Shown: positions 51,036-62,184, counted from the first letter of the stretch. The stretch: 64,000 bases of DNA from Runella zeae DSM 19591 (GCF_000423565.1 NZ_KE384039.1:124001-188000); one strand, 5' to 3'. Numbers and translations: made by a program. Notes: a model not told the origin generated them from the letters alone.

Positions 51036-52571
51036 CTACAGCAGACTTTCTCCGGTCATTTCTTGGGGTTGTGCTACGTCCATGAGTGCCAAGATCGTGG
51101 GGGCGATGTCGGCTAGTTTGCCATCTTTGGGCTGTCCTTTATACTCATTTCCCACAAATATACAGGGGACTAAATTGGTACTATGGGCGGTATTAGGCGT
51201 GCCATCGTCGTTGCGCATATAGTCCGAATTTCCGTGGTCGGCAATAATAATAGACGTATAGCCATGCGCCATTCCAGCCGTAGCAACAGCTTCGGTACAT
51301 TGGTCGACGGTTTCGCAGGCTTTTACGACTGCCTCAAACACACCCGTATGTCCTACCATATCGGGATTTGCAAAATTGAGACAGATAAAATCGGCAGTTT
51401 CGGCTTCTATTTCGGGCAAAATGGCGTTTCTAATGTCAAACGCGGCCATTTCGGGTTTTAAATCGTAGGTTTTTACATCCTTAGGTGAAGGGCACAAAAG
51501 CCTTTTTTCACCTTCAAAAGGCACTTCCCGACCTCCCGAAAAGAAAAATGTTACGTGAGGATATTTTTCGGTTTCGGCAATACGGATTTGGGTCTTGCCG
51601 GCATTGGCCAATACTTCGCCGAGGGTATTGGAAAGATTGTCTTTGTCATAAATAACTTTGACTCCTACGAAAGCATCGTCGTAATTGGTCATTGTTAGAT
51701 AATAAAGACTTAGTTTGTGGGTATTTTGCTCAGGGAAATCCTGCTGAGTGAGCATTTCTGTGATTTCGCGACCACGGTCGGTACGGAAATTGAAACAAAG
51801 TACCACATCTCCTTCTTCAATTGTGGCTATTGGCGTGCCATCTTGATTCACGGCCACGATAGGCTCAATAAATTCGTCAGTAATATCCGCATTATAAGAA
51901 GCTTGCACACTCTCAAGCAATTGGCTAGGGGCTACTTGTGTACCCTCTCCTCTGACCATCGCGTTGTAGGCTTTGGCGACGCGTTCCCAGCGTTTGTCGC
52001 GATCCATGGCATAAAAACGCCCGGTGATACTGGCAATTTTTCCGGTCGTTTTAGCGAGGTGTTGTTCCAAATCGGTCAAAAAGCCTAAGCCACTTTTGGG
52101 GTCGCAGTCGCGTCCATCTGTAAAAGCGTGCACGTATACATCGCTTAGGCCAGCATTTTGGGCAGCTGTACAAAGCCCTTTTAAGTGATTGATATGAGAG
52201 TGAACACCGCCGTCAGAAACTAGCCCGATAAAGTGTACTTTTTTGCCAGCGTTTTTGGCGTAGTTGAAAGCTTCTACCAAAGTAGGTTCTTGCGCAAGGG
52301 TGCCATTTTCGACGGCAAGGTTGATTTTTACTAAATCTTGGTATACGATACGACCCGCACCGAGGTTAGTATGACCTACTTCTGAGTTGCCCATTTGTCC
52401 GTCGGGCAAGCCCACGGCCAAGCCACTCGCTTCTAGTTTGCTATGAGGGTATTGTTGTAAGATACGATCATAAAAAGGAGTATTGGCAGCGATTACGGCG
52501 GAGCGATTTTCTTCGCCAGCTTTGGCAATACCCCATCCGTCCATGATGATTAAAATGACTTTTTGACTCAT
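51036..52571 (-). CDS. gpmI: 2,3-bisphosphoglycerate-independent phosphoglycerate mutase
   Basis: This cytoplasmic glycolytic enzyme has 511 residues and interconverts 3- and 2-phosphoglycerate using two Mn ions. Signatures include ILIIMDGWGIA with the first metal aspartate, GQMGNSEVGHTNLGAGR with the catalytic serine, HAFTDGRDCDP, FNFRTDRGREITEML, NFANPDMVGHTGVF and IADHGNSDYM. Length and motif order are normal for GpmI. It lies 176 bp downstream of the eno/divIC/PTP cluster on the same strand, so two consecutive glycolytic enzymes are close neighbours. Confidence 0.97.
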   Translation of the reverse strand: MSQKVILIIMDGWGIAKAGEENRSAVIAANTPFYDRILQQYPHSKLEASGLAVGLPDGQMGNSEVGHTNLGAGRIVYQDLVKINLAVENGTLAQEPTLVEAFNYAKNAGKKVHFIGLVSDGGVHSHINHLKGLCTAAQNAGLSDVYVHAFTDGRDCDPKSGLGFLTDLEQHLAKTTGKIASITGRFYAMDRDKRWERVAKAYNAMVRGEGTQVAPSQLLESVQASYNADITDEFIEPIVAVNQDGTPIATIEEGDVVLCFNFRTDRGREITEMLTQQDFPEQNTHKLSLYYLTMTNYDDAFVGVKVIYDKDNLSNTLGEVLANAGKTQIRIAETEKYPHVTFFFSGGREVPFEGEKRLLCPSPKDVKTYDLKPEMAAFDIRNAILPEIEAETADFICLNFANPDMVGHTGVFEAVVKACETVDQCTEAVATAGMAHGYTSIIIADHGNSDYMRNDDGTPNTAHSTNLVPCIFVGNEYKGQPKDGKLADIAPTILALMDVAQPQEMTGESLL

Positions 52572-52747
52572 ATTGTGGGTTTATTTTAAACTTCTAAAAT
52601 TAAGTAAGCAATGTTAATAATGAGCAGCGATAATTAACCGCACTGGCGGTTTCGTGTGCGTAAGAGCTTAATAACGAGTGTTTTATTGTTTATTATTTTC
52701 TTTATATCAACAATTTTTTAAACGATTATAGTCTCAGATTTTCAAAA

Positions 52748-53236
52748 TTATAAATGATGTTCTTTAATCAGGTATTCTAAAAAATTCTCTCCGCAACGTA
52801 GCACAATCTGATACACATTTTCAAAGGCCGTAATGTCGTCATAGTATGGATCAGGAACATGAGGGCTATCGGCCTGTTCATCAAAATCACGGTAAAGAAA
52901 TACCCGTCCCTCTTCGGGATAAAAGCCCGTAGAGCGATAACTCTGCGTCTGAATATACTCTAAATTGGATTCATCCATAGCGATGATGTAATCGAAGTTA
53001 GCAAAATCGTCGCTAGAAAGTTTGCGCGCTTGGTGGGTAAGTGGGATGCCGTAGTCGGCAGCAACGCGGCGTGAGCGGCGGTCGGGGAGAGAGCCTATAT
53101 GATAACCATGCGTACCCGCCGAATCGCAGGCAATTTTGGCAGAAAGCCCTTTTTTTTCTATTAAATCTCTGAATGTACCTTCGGCAAGGGGAGAACGGCA
53201 AATATTACCTAAACAAACAAATAAGACATTAATCAT
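52748..53236 (-). CDS. Low-molecular-weight protein tyrosine phosphatase
   Basis: The product has 162 residues from the ATG at 53236. Fourteen extra codons upstream (to 53278) overlap the gap after the DivIC-like gene and are unlikely. The P-loop VCLGNICRSPLAEG holds the nucleophile Cys and the Arg. DSAGTHGYHIG and the acid loop VPDPYYDD complete the active site. It dephosphorylates phosphotyrosine, possibly on a tyrosine kinase of the capsule type. No cognate kinase is in this window. It is 50 bp downstream of the DivIC-like gene. Confidence 0.92.
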   Translation of the reverse strand: MINVLFVCLGNICRSPLAEGTFRDLIEKKGLSAKIACDSAGTHGYHIGSLPDRRSRRVAADYGIPLTHQARKLSSDDFANFDYIIAMDESNLEYIQTQSYRSTGFYPEEGRVFLYRDFDEQADSPHVPDPYYDDITAFENVYQIVLRCGENFLEYLIKEHHL

Positions 53237-53286
53237 ACCGATGTTGGTATCGATTGTGGTGGTATAAACATCCAACAATCTGTGGG

Positions 53287-53592
53287 TTACTTTTCAAATG
53301 GCTCCCCTTTGGCATCCACAAGTACAAACACATCCTCGCTGTCTTTTTTCATAAAATATTTTTCGCGAGCGTATTTTTCCATGAGCTTGTCGCTACCTAG
53401 GGTAGAAGCTTGTTCTTTTTTCAAGGACTCTATTTGGTCTTGGTAATATTCTTTTTGACTTTTGAGCTCTTGTAGTTTAAACCAGTTGCCAATTTGGTCT
53501 GGAATGCTGTTGAGCTCAAAAAAGCCTAACCATGCAAACAACATTACTAAACTTGTAAAATAGAAGTTTCTGAACAAACGAAGGTATTTCAT
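53287..53592 (-). CDS. Septum formation initiator (FtsB/DivIC-like)
   Basis: The product has 101 residues with one N-terminal membrane helix (FYFTSLVMLFAWLGFFEL) and an extracytoplasmic coiled coil (KLQELKSQKEYYQDQIESLKKEQ), followed by the family end LMEKYAREKYFMKKDSEDVFVLV. FtsB/DivIC proteins form a complex with FtsL and FtsQ/DivIB in cell division. In Bacteroidota this gene is commonly found next to enolase, as here (102-bp gap). Small but confidently real. Confidence 0.92.
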   Translation of the reverse strand: MKYLRLFRNFYFTSLVMLFAWLGFFELNSIPDQIGNWFKLQELKSQKEYYQDQIESLKKEQASTLGSDKLMEKYAREKYFMKKDSEDVFVLVDAKGEPFEK

Positions 53593-53654
53593 AGGTTTAG
53601 TTTTGTTTGAGCAGGAAGAAAAAAGTAAACTTACTCTTTAAAATATAACTATGT

Positions 53655-53684
53655 ATTAGCAGTTGGCTCAAGCCAACTGCTAAT
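53655..53684. terminator. Perfect inverted repeat between eno and the DivIC-like gene
   Basis: ATTAGCAGTTGGCT and AGCCAACTGCTAAT (53655-53668 and 53671-53684) are fully complementary. The tail on the minus strand is T-rich only further on, so it may attenuate rather than end the eno transcript. Confidence 0.5.
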
Positions 53685-53694
53685 GAGACAATCC

Positions 53695-55360
<1,666 letters not shown>

Positions 55361-56020
55361 ATGAAAAAAATTTTACTAAGCATGAGCTTAGTGGGCTGTA
55401 TGTTTATGGCTCATGCTCAAAGCCGAAATGATTGGTTTAAAGGAGAAATCCTGCTGACTAGTGGCGAACGTTTGGAAGGTAGTTTGGTGTATGCCAACGA
55501 CGTAGAAGCTGTATCCGTCAAATTGCCAGGAGGTATTCAAAAATCATTTGGAAACACACAACTCCAATCTTTTGAGTTTTGGGATACAAAAAATCAGCGA
55601 CTTCGCCGTTTTAAGACCAATACTTTACCAGAAAACGGTCGTGTGGCGGTCGTGGAAGTGGTATTGGAGGGAGATATTGAAGTAGTGAGATGCTTCAAAA
55701 CGAACAAAAAAAACTATGCTCGGTCATTTTACAATCATTTGCCTCTTCAAGAGACGGAGCATAGCTTTTATCGATATTATGTGCACGACGGGGTCAGCCT
55801 TACGACTTTAGAGCATTTTTTAAAAAAGAAATATCGCCACAAATCAGCCCATTGGCGAGGTGAGCTTGAGTTGTTTAGAGTCAGAAACGACTTGAACAAT
55901 GGGGTCTCAAGCTGGTTAAAAACTTTATCTTTCTTCAATACTTTGCAAGAAGATTGGAGGTGGCAACAAAAGCCCGTCCTGCTTAGGGATTCTTTGCAGT
56001 GGGCGCGGCAGGTTTATTAG
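55361..56020 (+). CDS. Secreted protein of unknown function
   Basis: The product has 219 residues from the ATG at 55361. The frame extends to 55280 without signal character. The signal peptide is LLSMSLVGCMFMAHAQ. The mature part contains GEILLTSGERLEGSLVYANDVEAVSVKLPGG, resembling beta-strand-rich domains that Bacteroidota proteins use to describe small surface modules, then a basic region (LEHFLKKKYRHKSAHWRGELELFRVRN). No family recognised. Ends with a 4-bp overlap with the convergent aminotransferase gene. Confidence 0.65.
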   Translation: MKKILLSMSLVGCMFMAHAQSRNDWFKGEILLTSGERLEGSLVYANDVEAVSVKLPGGIQKSFGNTQLQSFEFWDTKNQRLRRFKTNTLPENGRVAVVEVVLEGDIEVVRCFKTNKKNYARSFYNHLPLQETEHSFYRYYVHDGVSLTTLEHFLKKKYRHKSAHWRGELELFRVRNDLNNGVSSWLKTLSFFNTLQEDWRWQQKPVLLRDSLQWARQVY

Positions 56021-57174
56021 AGTGCTAACCGATCAACTGCCTGCCAAATTCTTTCGGCTGGCATGCAAAGTGACAAGCGAATATATCTTTGTCCTTTGGG
56101 GCCAAAAATAAAGCCCGGAGCGATAAAAATATGCTTTTGGTACAGTAAGTCATCTACGAGTTTTTCAGCAGATGTCACTTCTTCAGGAAGCTTGGCCCAC
56201 AAAAACATGCCTTCTTGGCTTTGATCATAAGTACAATTCAAAGCTTTCAAAAAAGCCTTGGCCGCGTCCAAACGGCTTCGATACACGTTGTTTTGAGCAA
56301 TGTGCCATTCGTCAGCGTTTTGGAGAGCAGCTACGGCGGCTTGTTGAATTCCCAAAAACATACCAGAGTCTACGTTACTCTTGATAGTGAGGATGGCGTC
56401 TATGTAGTCTTTGGCTGCCGATAGCCATCCCACACGCCATCCCGCCATATTGTGAGACTTCGACATAGAATTGAGCTCGATGGCTACCTCGTTGGCTCCT
56501 TCAACAGACAGCAGACTAATGGGGGGCTTTTGGTTGAGAATGAGGCTATAAGGATTGTCGTGGCAAAGCAAAATGCGATGCTCTAGGGCAAACTTAACCG
56601 CTCTTTCGAATAACTCACGAGTGGCAGGGGCTCCTGTGGGCATATGAGGATAATTGAGCCAAATGATTTTGGTTTTGGGAGTGACCAAGGATTTCATGGC
56701 TTCCCAGTCGGGCTGCCATTGTTGGTTTTCCAAAAGAGGGTATTCAATTACTTTGGCTCCTACCATCTCACTTACGGCGCGGTAGGCTGGATAGCCTAGT
56801 TCGGGCACAAGTACTTCATCATCAGTATCTAAGAAGGTAAGGCTGATATGCGTGATTCCTTCTTTAGAGCCGATGAGGGGTAAAATCTCAGATTCGGGAT
56901 TGAGGGCTACGCCATAGACCCGGGCGTACCATTGGGCAATGCCTTGTCGAAGTGCCGGAATTCCTTTATAGGCTTGATAGCCGTGGCTATTGGCAAGAGA
57001 AGCGGAGTCGGTGAGTGCTTTGATTGTCGCTTCGGAGGGAGCTTGGTCTGGGTTACCAATCCCCATATTGATGACATCATGGCCGGCTGCAATAAGTTTG
57101 CGGACTTCGGCGAGTTTGACCGAGAAATAATATTCTTGGGCTTGAGTGGCGCGTTGAGCGAGTTGGATAATCAT
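56017..57174 (-). CDS. Class I/II pyridoxal-phosphate aminotransferase
   Basis: The product has 385 residues, cytoplasmic. It contains VINMGIGNPDQAPSEATIKAL, the region GYQAYKGIPALRQGIAQWY, the substrate-facing WLNYPHMPTGAPATRELF, and the PLP lysine in SMSKSHNMAGWRVGWLS. The pattern is that of fold type I aminotransferases near LL-diaminopimelate and alanine/aspartate aminotransferases. The exact substrate cannot be assigned. The usual NPNNPTG motif reads NYPHMPTG here. Confidence 0.9.
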   Translation of the reverse strand: MIIQLAQRATQAQEYYFSVKLAEVRKLIAAGHDVINMGIGNPDQAPSEATIKALTDSASLANSHGYQAYKGIPALRQGIAQWYARVYGVALNPESEILPLIGSKEGITHISLTFLDTDDEVLVPELGYPAYRAVSEMVGAKVIEYPLLENQQWQPDWEAMKSLVTPKTKIIWLNYPHMPTGAPATRELFERAVKFALEHRILLCHDNPYSLILNQKPPISLLSVEGANEVAIELNSMSKSHNMAGWRVGWLSAAKDYIDAILTIKSNVDSGMFLGIQQAAVAALQNADEWHIAQNNVYRSRLDAAKAFLKALNCTYDQSQEGMFLWAKLPEEVTSAEKLVDDLLYQKHIFIAPGFIFGPKGQRYIRLSLCMPAERIWQAVDRLAL

Positions 57175-57235
57175 TGACTAAATACTGGAACCTGAAAGAG
57201 TACAATAGGAAGAAAACCACCCAAACGTACCCATC

Positions 57236-58393
57236 TTATAATACAACAAACGGTTTGGGACTAAAACAAAGCACAAAGATAATGAGCGAAATCCAACCTA
57301 AAATTTGGCGCGTAAGATTTAGGGGTTTGGCATCGTCGGTAGGAGGGTGATAAACGCCCAAAATACGCCCTAATAAAAACCCAAACACTAAAAATCCTGA
57401 ATAGCCTTCTGCTTGAGGGAAAGCTAACGAAATACCTAACTGAACCGTAACAGACAACAATGCTAACATCCAACTAGTGAGGGAGTTGGATTCGGAAATA
57501 CGACTAAAGCAGATTTGTAAAAATAAAATGTACAGCCCTAAATAACCCACTTTTTGCCAGAAAATCTCGTCATCGGCAATCGCAAACTCTTCAGGATGAT
57601 AGACTCCCAAACCAGCGTAGGTAATAAAAATAAAAAATAAAACGGGTGCTACAATTTTAAACTTTTTGCCCCCAATCAGCCCATAAAGTACGTGACCCCC
57701 GTCGAGTTGGCCGATTGGAATCAGATTGAGCGAGGTGAAAAACAACGCTAAGTATCCCGCTAAGATAAGAGGATAGTGGATGATTTCTTGAGGGGGAGGG
57801 AGGCGAGTGGGGTCTGCTACATAATTTTTAAAGAAAGAAAAGAGCAGATTATCTCCCAGCAGAATATTGCCACTCATATTTTGATTGGCATAGACTACGC
57901 GCGCAAATCCCATTCCAAATTTTTTGTATTCGGGATGAATTTTGAAGATATAATCTAAAGTGGGGAGGTTGGCAAAACCGTACCAAAGTACGCCTACTGC
58001 TACCACAAAGCCAGCCAAAGGGCCTGCAATCCCAATATCAAAATATTTTTGACGCGAACGGATGAATTCTTTGATGCGAATAAAAGCACCTAAGGTACCG
58101 ATGGTCTGTCCAAACCCTAGCCACAAAGGAATATAAAAGGGAAGCGTGACGCGAACCTTGTGTTTTTTGGCGGCAAAATAATGACCAAATTCGTGGACTG
58201 TCAAAATCCCCAAAAAAGGAATAGAAAATTGAAATCCTTGCCAGAAGTGTTCCCAACCTAGCGGATTTTCAATTTTAAAAAAAGGCAAATCAAATGGGCG
58301 TCCAAACATCCACTCTGCCCCCGATAAAGAAGTGGTAATGAGCGTTGTAATAAACAACAGGAGTTGGATGATATGAATGCGTTTGATGTTCAT
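57236..58393 (-). CDS. Site-2 protease family (M50) membrane metalloprotease
   Basis: The product has 385 residues with about eight hydrophobic segments. The zinc motif HEFGH lies in FLGILTVHEFGHYFAAKKHKV (about 60-80). The third ligand region reads LIPIGQLDGGHVLYGL (about 222-237). There is no PDZ domain, so this is a compact type. It may cleave membrane-bound anti-sigma factors or other membrane peptides. It is the last gene of the beta-CASP nuclease, accA and HAD unit (6-bp gap to the HAD gene). Confidence 0.9.
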   Translation of the reverse strand: MNIKRIHIIQLLLFITTLITTSLSGAEWMFGRPFDLPFFKIENPLGWEHFWQGFQFSIPFLGILTVHEFGHYFAAKKHKVRVTLPFYIPLWLGFGQTIGTLGAFIRIKEFIRSRQKYFDIGIAGPLAGFVVAVGVLWYGFANLPTLDYIFKIHPEYKKFGMGFARVVYANQNMSGNILLGDNLLFSFFKNYVADPTRLPPPQEIIHYPLILAGYLALFFTSLNLIPIGQLDGGHVLYGLIGGKKFKIVAPVLFFIFITYAGLGVYHPEEFAIADDEIFWQKVGYLGLYILFLQICFSRISESNSLTSWMLALLSVTVQLGISLAFPQAEGYSGFLVFGFLLGRILGVYHPPTDDAKPLNLTRQILGWISLIIFVLCFSPKPFVVL

Positions 58394-58399
58394 GCTGTG

Positions 58400-59026
58400 T
58401 TAGAAATCGCGTAAGTATTCAATCATCGAAATAGGTTTTTGGACATGAATCGTCTGAATACCGCAAGTAGCGGCTGCTTTGATATTGTCAGCATTATCAT
58501 CCAAAAATAAGGTTTCATGCGCTGCCAAACGTGCCTGTGCCAGCACCTCCTCATAAATGGCGGGGGTGGGTTTCATGATGCCCATTTCGTAAGAAAGAAA
58601 AAGTTTTTCGAAAAGAGAATCGAGTTTTTCGATACCAACCGTACGATAAAGGATTCGGTTTACTTCTTCGACGTGAATAGAACTTGTGTTGCTCAACAAA
58701 AACAAACGGTAGCCTTTTTGGGCGAGTTCTTGGAGTTTTTGGATGCGTTGGGGAGGAATGTCGAGCAAAAGTGAGTTCCATGCTTGGTCGATGGTCTCAT
58801 CGCTCCAAGTATGTTGCTGGAGAAGTTCTCGGATATAGTCCCTAAACTGAACGGCGGATAGCTGTCCAGTTTCAAATTTTTTAAATACTTCGTTTTGATG
58901 AATGAGCCCTTGAATTTCGTTCAAGGGCTTTTGGGTCAAAGAAGCAAATGACTGAGCGGCGAGTGGTACATCAATATTGATGATGACATCGCCGAGGTCG
59001 AATATGATATTTTTGATATGTTTCAT
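58400..59026 (-). CDS. HAD superfamily hydrolase (subfamily IA)
   Basis: The product has 208 residues. Motif I is NIIFDLGDVIINID with the nucleophile aspartate. Motif II is LFLLSNTSSIHVEEV, motif III the lysine in MGIMKPTPAIYEEV, and motif IV ETLFLDDNADNIKAA. A cap with four helices (about 20-85) fits the phosphatase group of the family. Substrate unknown. It starts 1 bp before the accA stop region, so translation is coupled to accA. Confidence 0.9.
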   Translation of the reverse strand: MKHIKNIIFDLGDVIINIDVPLAAQSFASLTQKPLNEIQGLIHQNEVFKKFETGQLSAVQFRDYIRELLQQHTWSDETIDQAWNSLLLDIPPQRIQKLQELAQKGYRLFLLSNTSSIHVEEVNRILYRTVGIEKLDSLFEKLFLSYEMGIMKPTPAIYEEVLAQARLAAHETLFLDDNADNIKAAATCGIQTIHVQKPISMIEYLRDF

Positions 59027-59980
59027 TTACTCAATAAAAACACCCATTGAACAAAACTTATCAATTCGTTGATTGATACGCTCCTCAGGGCTTAGTTTTT
59101 GAAGTTCGTTGATATGCTCCAAAATTACTTTTTTGAGGGTGCTAGCCATCGCTTTGTGATCAAGGTGAGCACCACCTAATGGCTCTGGTACAATACCATC
59201 TACCAAGCCCGCTTCTTCCATGTCTTTGGCGGTGATTTTCATCGCTTCGGCGGCTTGCTCTTTAAAATTCCAGCTACGCCACAAAATTGTAGAACAGTTT
59301 TCGGGAGAAATGACGGAATACCAAGTGTTTTCGAGCATCAGCACACGGTCTCCGATGGCAATTCCTAACGCACCTCCCGAAGCACCTTCACCGATTACGA
59401 TACAAATCACCGGTACTTTGAGCATAAACATCTCCTTAAGGTTGCGAGCAATGGCCTCGCCTTGGCCGCGTTCTTCGGCCTCAAGCCCCGGAAATGCGCC
59501 AGGGGTGTCGATGAGGGTCACGATAGGCTTATTAAATTTCTCAGCCAATTTCATCAGGCGAAGGGCTTTGCGATAGCCTTCTGGATTGGCCATACCAAAG
59601 TTGCGTTGCTGGCGTTGCTTGGTATTACGACCTTTTTGCTGGCCAATAATCAAAAGATTTTGCCCATCAATGTTACAAAAACCTCCCACCATAGCGGGGT
59701 CGTCGCGTACGGTACGGTCGCCGTGAAGTTCAATAAACTCCTCACACATAAGCTCAATGTAATCGAGCGTGTAAGGGCGGTCTGGATGGCGCGAAAGCTG
59801 TACCCGCTGCCATCGAGTGAGGTTTTGGCTTATATCTTGCCTCAATTGTACGATGCTAGTTTCGAGTCTAACGACGGCCTCCGATACATCCACTTGGGTA
59901 GTTTCAGCTAGTTTCTTAAGCTCTATAAGCTTGGATTCAAGGTCAGCCACAGGTTTTTCAAAATCTAAATAGGTTGGCAT
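59027..59980 (-). CDS. accA: Acetyl-CoA carboxylase carboxyltransferase subunit alpha
   Basis: The product has 317 residues and transfers the carboxyl group from biotin to acetyl-CoA in the first step of fatty-acid synthesis, together with AccD. The N-terminal coiled region ([23 protein letters not shown]) is followed by [82 protein letters not shown] and [31 protein letters not shown]. Complete, normal length. It lies 12 bp behind the nuclease gene. AccD is not in this window. Confidence 0.97.
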   Translation of the reverse strand: MPTYLDFEKPVADLESKLIELKKLAETTQVDVSEAVVRLETSIVQLRQDISQNLTRWQRVQLSRHPDRPYTLDYIELMCEEFIELHGDRTVRDDPAMVGGFCNIDGQNLLIIGQQKGRNTKQRQQRNFGMANPEGYRKALRLMKLAEKFNKPIVTLIDTPGAFPGLEAEERGQGEAIARNLKEMFMLKVPVICIVIGEGASGGALGIAIGDRVLMLENTWYSVISPENCSTILWRSWNFKEQAAEAMKITAKDMEEAGLVDGIVPEPLGGAHLDHKAMASTLKKVILEHINELQKLSPEERINQRIDKFCSMGVFIE

Positions 59981-59992
59981 AGCGTAAATTGC

Positions 59993-61435
59993 TTACAATT
60001 CAAAAGTTTGTCCTTTTACAGGAATCTCAACATTTTCGTACCCCATAGAAGTCAAAGTATTTTTAAATGCTTCCATGCTTGGGGCTTCTCCGTGCACGAG
60101 AAATATTTTTTTCAGGGTTGTGGGAGATTGTTGTTGTACAAATCTGACGAGGTCATCGCGGTCTCCGTGGCCGCTAAATACGTCAATTTTTTCGATATTG
60201 GCCAATACTTGTTCGTCTTTCCCACGAATACGTATCGTAGTTTGGCCGTTGAGAAGGCGCCATCCGAGGGTACCTTCGGCACAGTAGCCTATCAGCAAAA
60301 TAGTACAGTAAGGATTACTAATGTTCTGAGCTACATGGTATTCGACGCGTCCGCCACGTACCATTCCCGAAGAGGAAATGATAATACACGGCTCTGTGTG
60401 GTTTGATACAGATCGACTGGCATCGGTACTTTCAAGATAGATTAAATTTTCGAAATCAAACAAGGTTTCGTTGTCTTCATAAAACTCTCGCGCTTCTCGG
60501 TTTAGCATTCGAATGTTGCGCTGATACACCCGAGAACTTTCAAAGGCCAACGGACTATCAGCAAACACTTTGATGGGAGGGAGATGATTGTCAGTGTAGA
60601 TTTTGTTGAGGGTGTACAAAAGTGCTTGCGTACGTCCCACGCTAAAAGAGGGAATAATAAGACGTCCGGGAATATCGATGCAAGTACGGCGAATGACATC
60701 TTCTAAGGCTAATTCGGGAGTGGTTTTGAGATCATGGAGGCGATCTCCATAAGTACTTTCACACACCAAATAATCTACTTGCGACAATGTGCCGGGATCA
60801 TTGAGTAGGGGATAGCCCTGCCGTCCAATGTCGCCCGAAAAGCCAATCACTTTTTTTTGCCCTTTCTCCCAAGTTTCTACCAAAATATGAGCAGCACCCA
60901 ATAAATGTCCCGCTGGCACAAAAGTCACAAAACAATCGTCGGCAACTTTAAATCTTCTATTAAACGCTAGTGGTACAAAATTTTCAAGCGCTTCCTTTAC
61001 TTGTTTTTCGAGATACAGATCTTTAGGAAGGTCTTTCTTTTTTTTGCCTTTTTTACGCTTAGGCCCATTGGCGTTGTTGATTTCGTTGAGGCGTTTTTGA
61101 TTGAGAATCGCCGCATCTTTAAGCAAAATCGCCGTCAATGAGTAAGTAGAGTCCGTACAGAGGATTTGCCCTTCATAGCCGTCGCGGTATAGGTTGGGGA
61201 TATTGCCTGAGTGGTCAATGTGGGCGTGGGTCAACAAAACCAAATTGATACTGGAAGCTTCGAAGGGAAAAAGCGCGTTAGGAAAAGGTGTTTCTGTTTC
61301 GTTTTGAAGACGTTTGCGGTCGCCACTTTCAAAGTCTGAGCCACAATCTACCAAAATTCGATAATCGTTGTCCAATTCTAGGAGGTACATGCTGCCTGTA
61401 ACCTGTTGAGCAGCACCCCAAAATGTTAATTTCAT
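59993..61435 (-). CDS. MBL-fold beta-CASP exonuclease-like protein
   Basis: The product has 480 residues. The metallo-beta-lactamase motif HAHIDHSG (in LVLLTHAHIDHSGNIPNLY) and the metal motif AGHLLGAAHILVE bracket the beta-CASP insert, whose marker is IIPSFSVGRTQALLYTL and IISSSGMVRGGRVEYH. The last part reads VFSGHGDRDDLVRF. A very basic stretch (NGPKRKKGKKKKDLPKDL, about 121-138) could bind RNA. Such proteins (YSH1/RNase J relatives) process RNA 3' or 5' ends. Activity is not proven. It begins the accA operon. Confidence 0.92.
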   Translation of the reverse strand: MKLTFWGAAQQVTGSMYLLELDNDYRILVDCGSDFESGDRKRLQNETETPFPNALFPFEASSINLVLLTHAHIDHSGNIPNLYRDGYEGQILCTDSTYSLTAILLKDAAILNQKRLNEINNANGPKRKKGKKKKDLPKDLYLEKQVKEALENFVPLAFNRRFKVADDCFVTFVPAGHLLGAAHILVETWEKGQKKVIGFSGDIGRQGYPLLNDPGTLSQVDYLVCESTYGDRLHDLKTTPELALEDVIRRTCIDIPGRLIIPSFSVGRTQALLYTLNKIYTDNHLPPIKVFADSPLAFESSRVYQRNIRMLNREAREFYEDNETLFDFENLIYLESTDASRSVSNHTEPCIIISSSGMVRGGRVEYHVAQNISNPYCTILLIGYCAEGTLGWRLLNGQTTIRIRGKDEQVLANIEKIDVFSGHGDRDDLVRFVQQQSPTTLKKIFLVHGEAPSMEAFKNTLTSMGYENVEIPVKGQTFEL

Positions 61436-61621
61436 ATATATTGCTCGCTCCTTGTCCCAAAGGGGGTTATTACATTCCTCTAACGAAGGGACTCAACCAA
61501 AGGTTTATAATGTTTGAAGAATGATTGTTACAAAAGTATCAAAAATGATGATATATACCACATTTGGGACATTTATTGAAGCAACAGAAAGCTATTTTGG
61601 TAGGATTTTGATTGAGTAAAG

Positions 61622-62098
61622 TTACTCAGTCAAAGGCACTGAGCGGGCAATACGCTCTTCGAGAGAAATGAAGGTTTCGGTACGTTGGATACCGCCTACT
61701 TTTTGGATTTTGTCGTGTAATACTTGGCGGAGATGTTCGGTATCGCGGCAGACTATTTTGGCAAAAATACTATAAATTCCCGTAGTATAATGAATATTGA
61801 CCACTTCAGGGATACGTTCGAGTTCAATGGCTACTTCTTCGTAAAGTGAACTTTTGTCCAAATAAATCCCTAAAAAAGCGCTTATATCCCAACCTAAGCG
61901 GGTTTGGTCAACTAATAATTGAGCTCCTTTGACAATGCCAAGTTGCTCAAGTTTTTTCATACGTACATGTACAGTACCGCCTGATACGTTCACTCTTTTC
62001 CCAATTTCGGTGTAAGCCAAATGCGCATCTTCTAACAAAAGTGCCAGAATTTTGAGGTCTGTACTGTCAATTTTGTCAATTTCTAAATTTCGGTCCAT
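61622..62098 (-). CDS. Lrp/AsnC family transcriptional regulator
   Basis: The product has 158 residues from the ATG at 62098. An upstream extension to 62158 covers a palindromic operator and is unlikely to be coding. The helix-turn-helix has DSTDLKILALLLEDAHLAYTEIGKRVNVSGGTVHVRMKKLEQLGIV. The C-terminal RAM domain holds AFLGIYLDKSSLYEEVAIELERIPEVVNIHYTTGIYSIFAKIVC, which binds amino acids. It is divergent from the ncRNA and membrane protein. Two palindromes in the short upstream gap are probably its autoregulatory sites. Confidence 0.92.
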   Translation of the reverse strand: MDRNLEIDKIDSTDLKILALLLEDAHLAYTEIGKRVNVSGGTVHVRMKKLEQLGIVKGAQLLVDQTRLGWDISAFLGIYLDKSSLYEEVAIELERIPEVVNIHYTTGIYSIFAKIVCRDTEHLRQVLHDKIQKVGGIQRTETFISLEERIARSVPLTE

Positions 62099-62113
62099 GA
62101 TGAAGTGATAAAA

Positions 62114-62128
62114 TTGAATTTTATTCAA
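62114..62128. promoter_or_regulatory. Inverted repeat upstream of the Lrp/AsnC gene (proximal)
   Basis: TTGAAT-TTT-ATTCAA is a perfect 6-3-6 dyad 16 bp before the regulator start, a plausible AsnC/Lrp-type operator. Confidence 0.45.
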
Positions 62129-62139
62129 CAAAAGTCGTG

Positions 62140-62154
62140 TTTTATTAAATAAAA
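62140..62154. promoter_or_regulatory. Palindrome upstream of the Lrp/AsnC gene (distal)
   Basis: TTTTATT-A-AATAAAA is a perfect 7-1-7 palindrome. Together with the proximal dyad it could bind adjacent regulator dimers. Confidence 0.45.
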
Positions 62155-62184
62155 TCAAAATTTTTAAAATTTTTGCTATGAAAT

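Noticed and set aside
52636-52651. Terminator after the phosphatase gene
   Set aside because: AACCGC/GCGGTT forms a short 6-bp stem without a T tract and is too weak to list.
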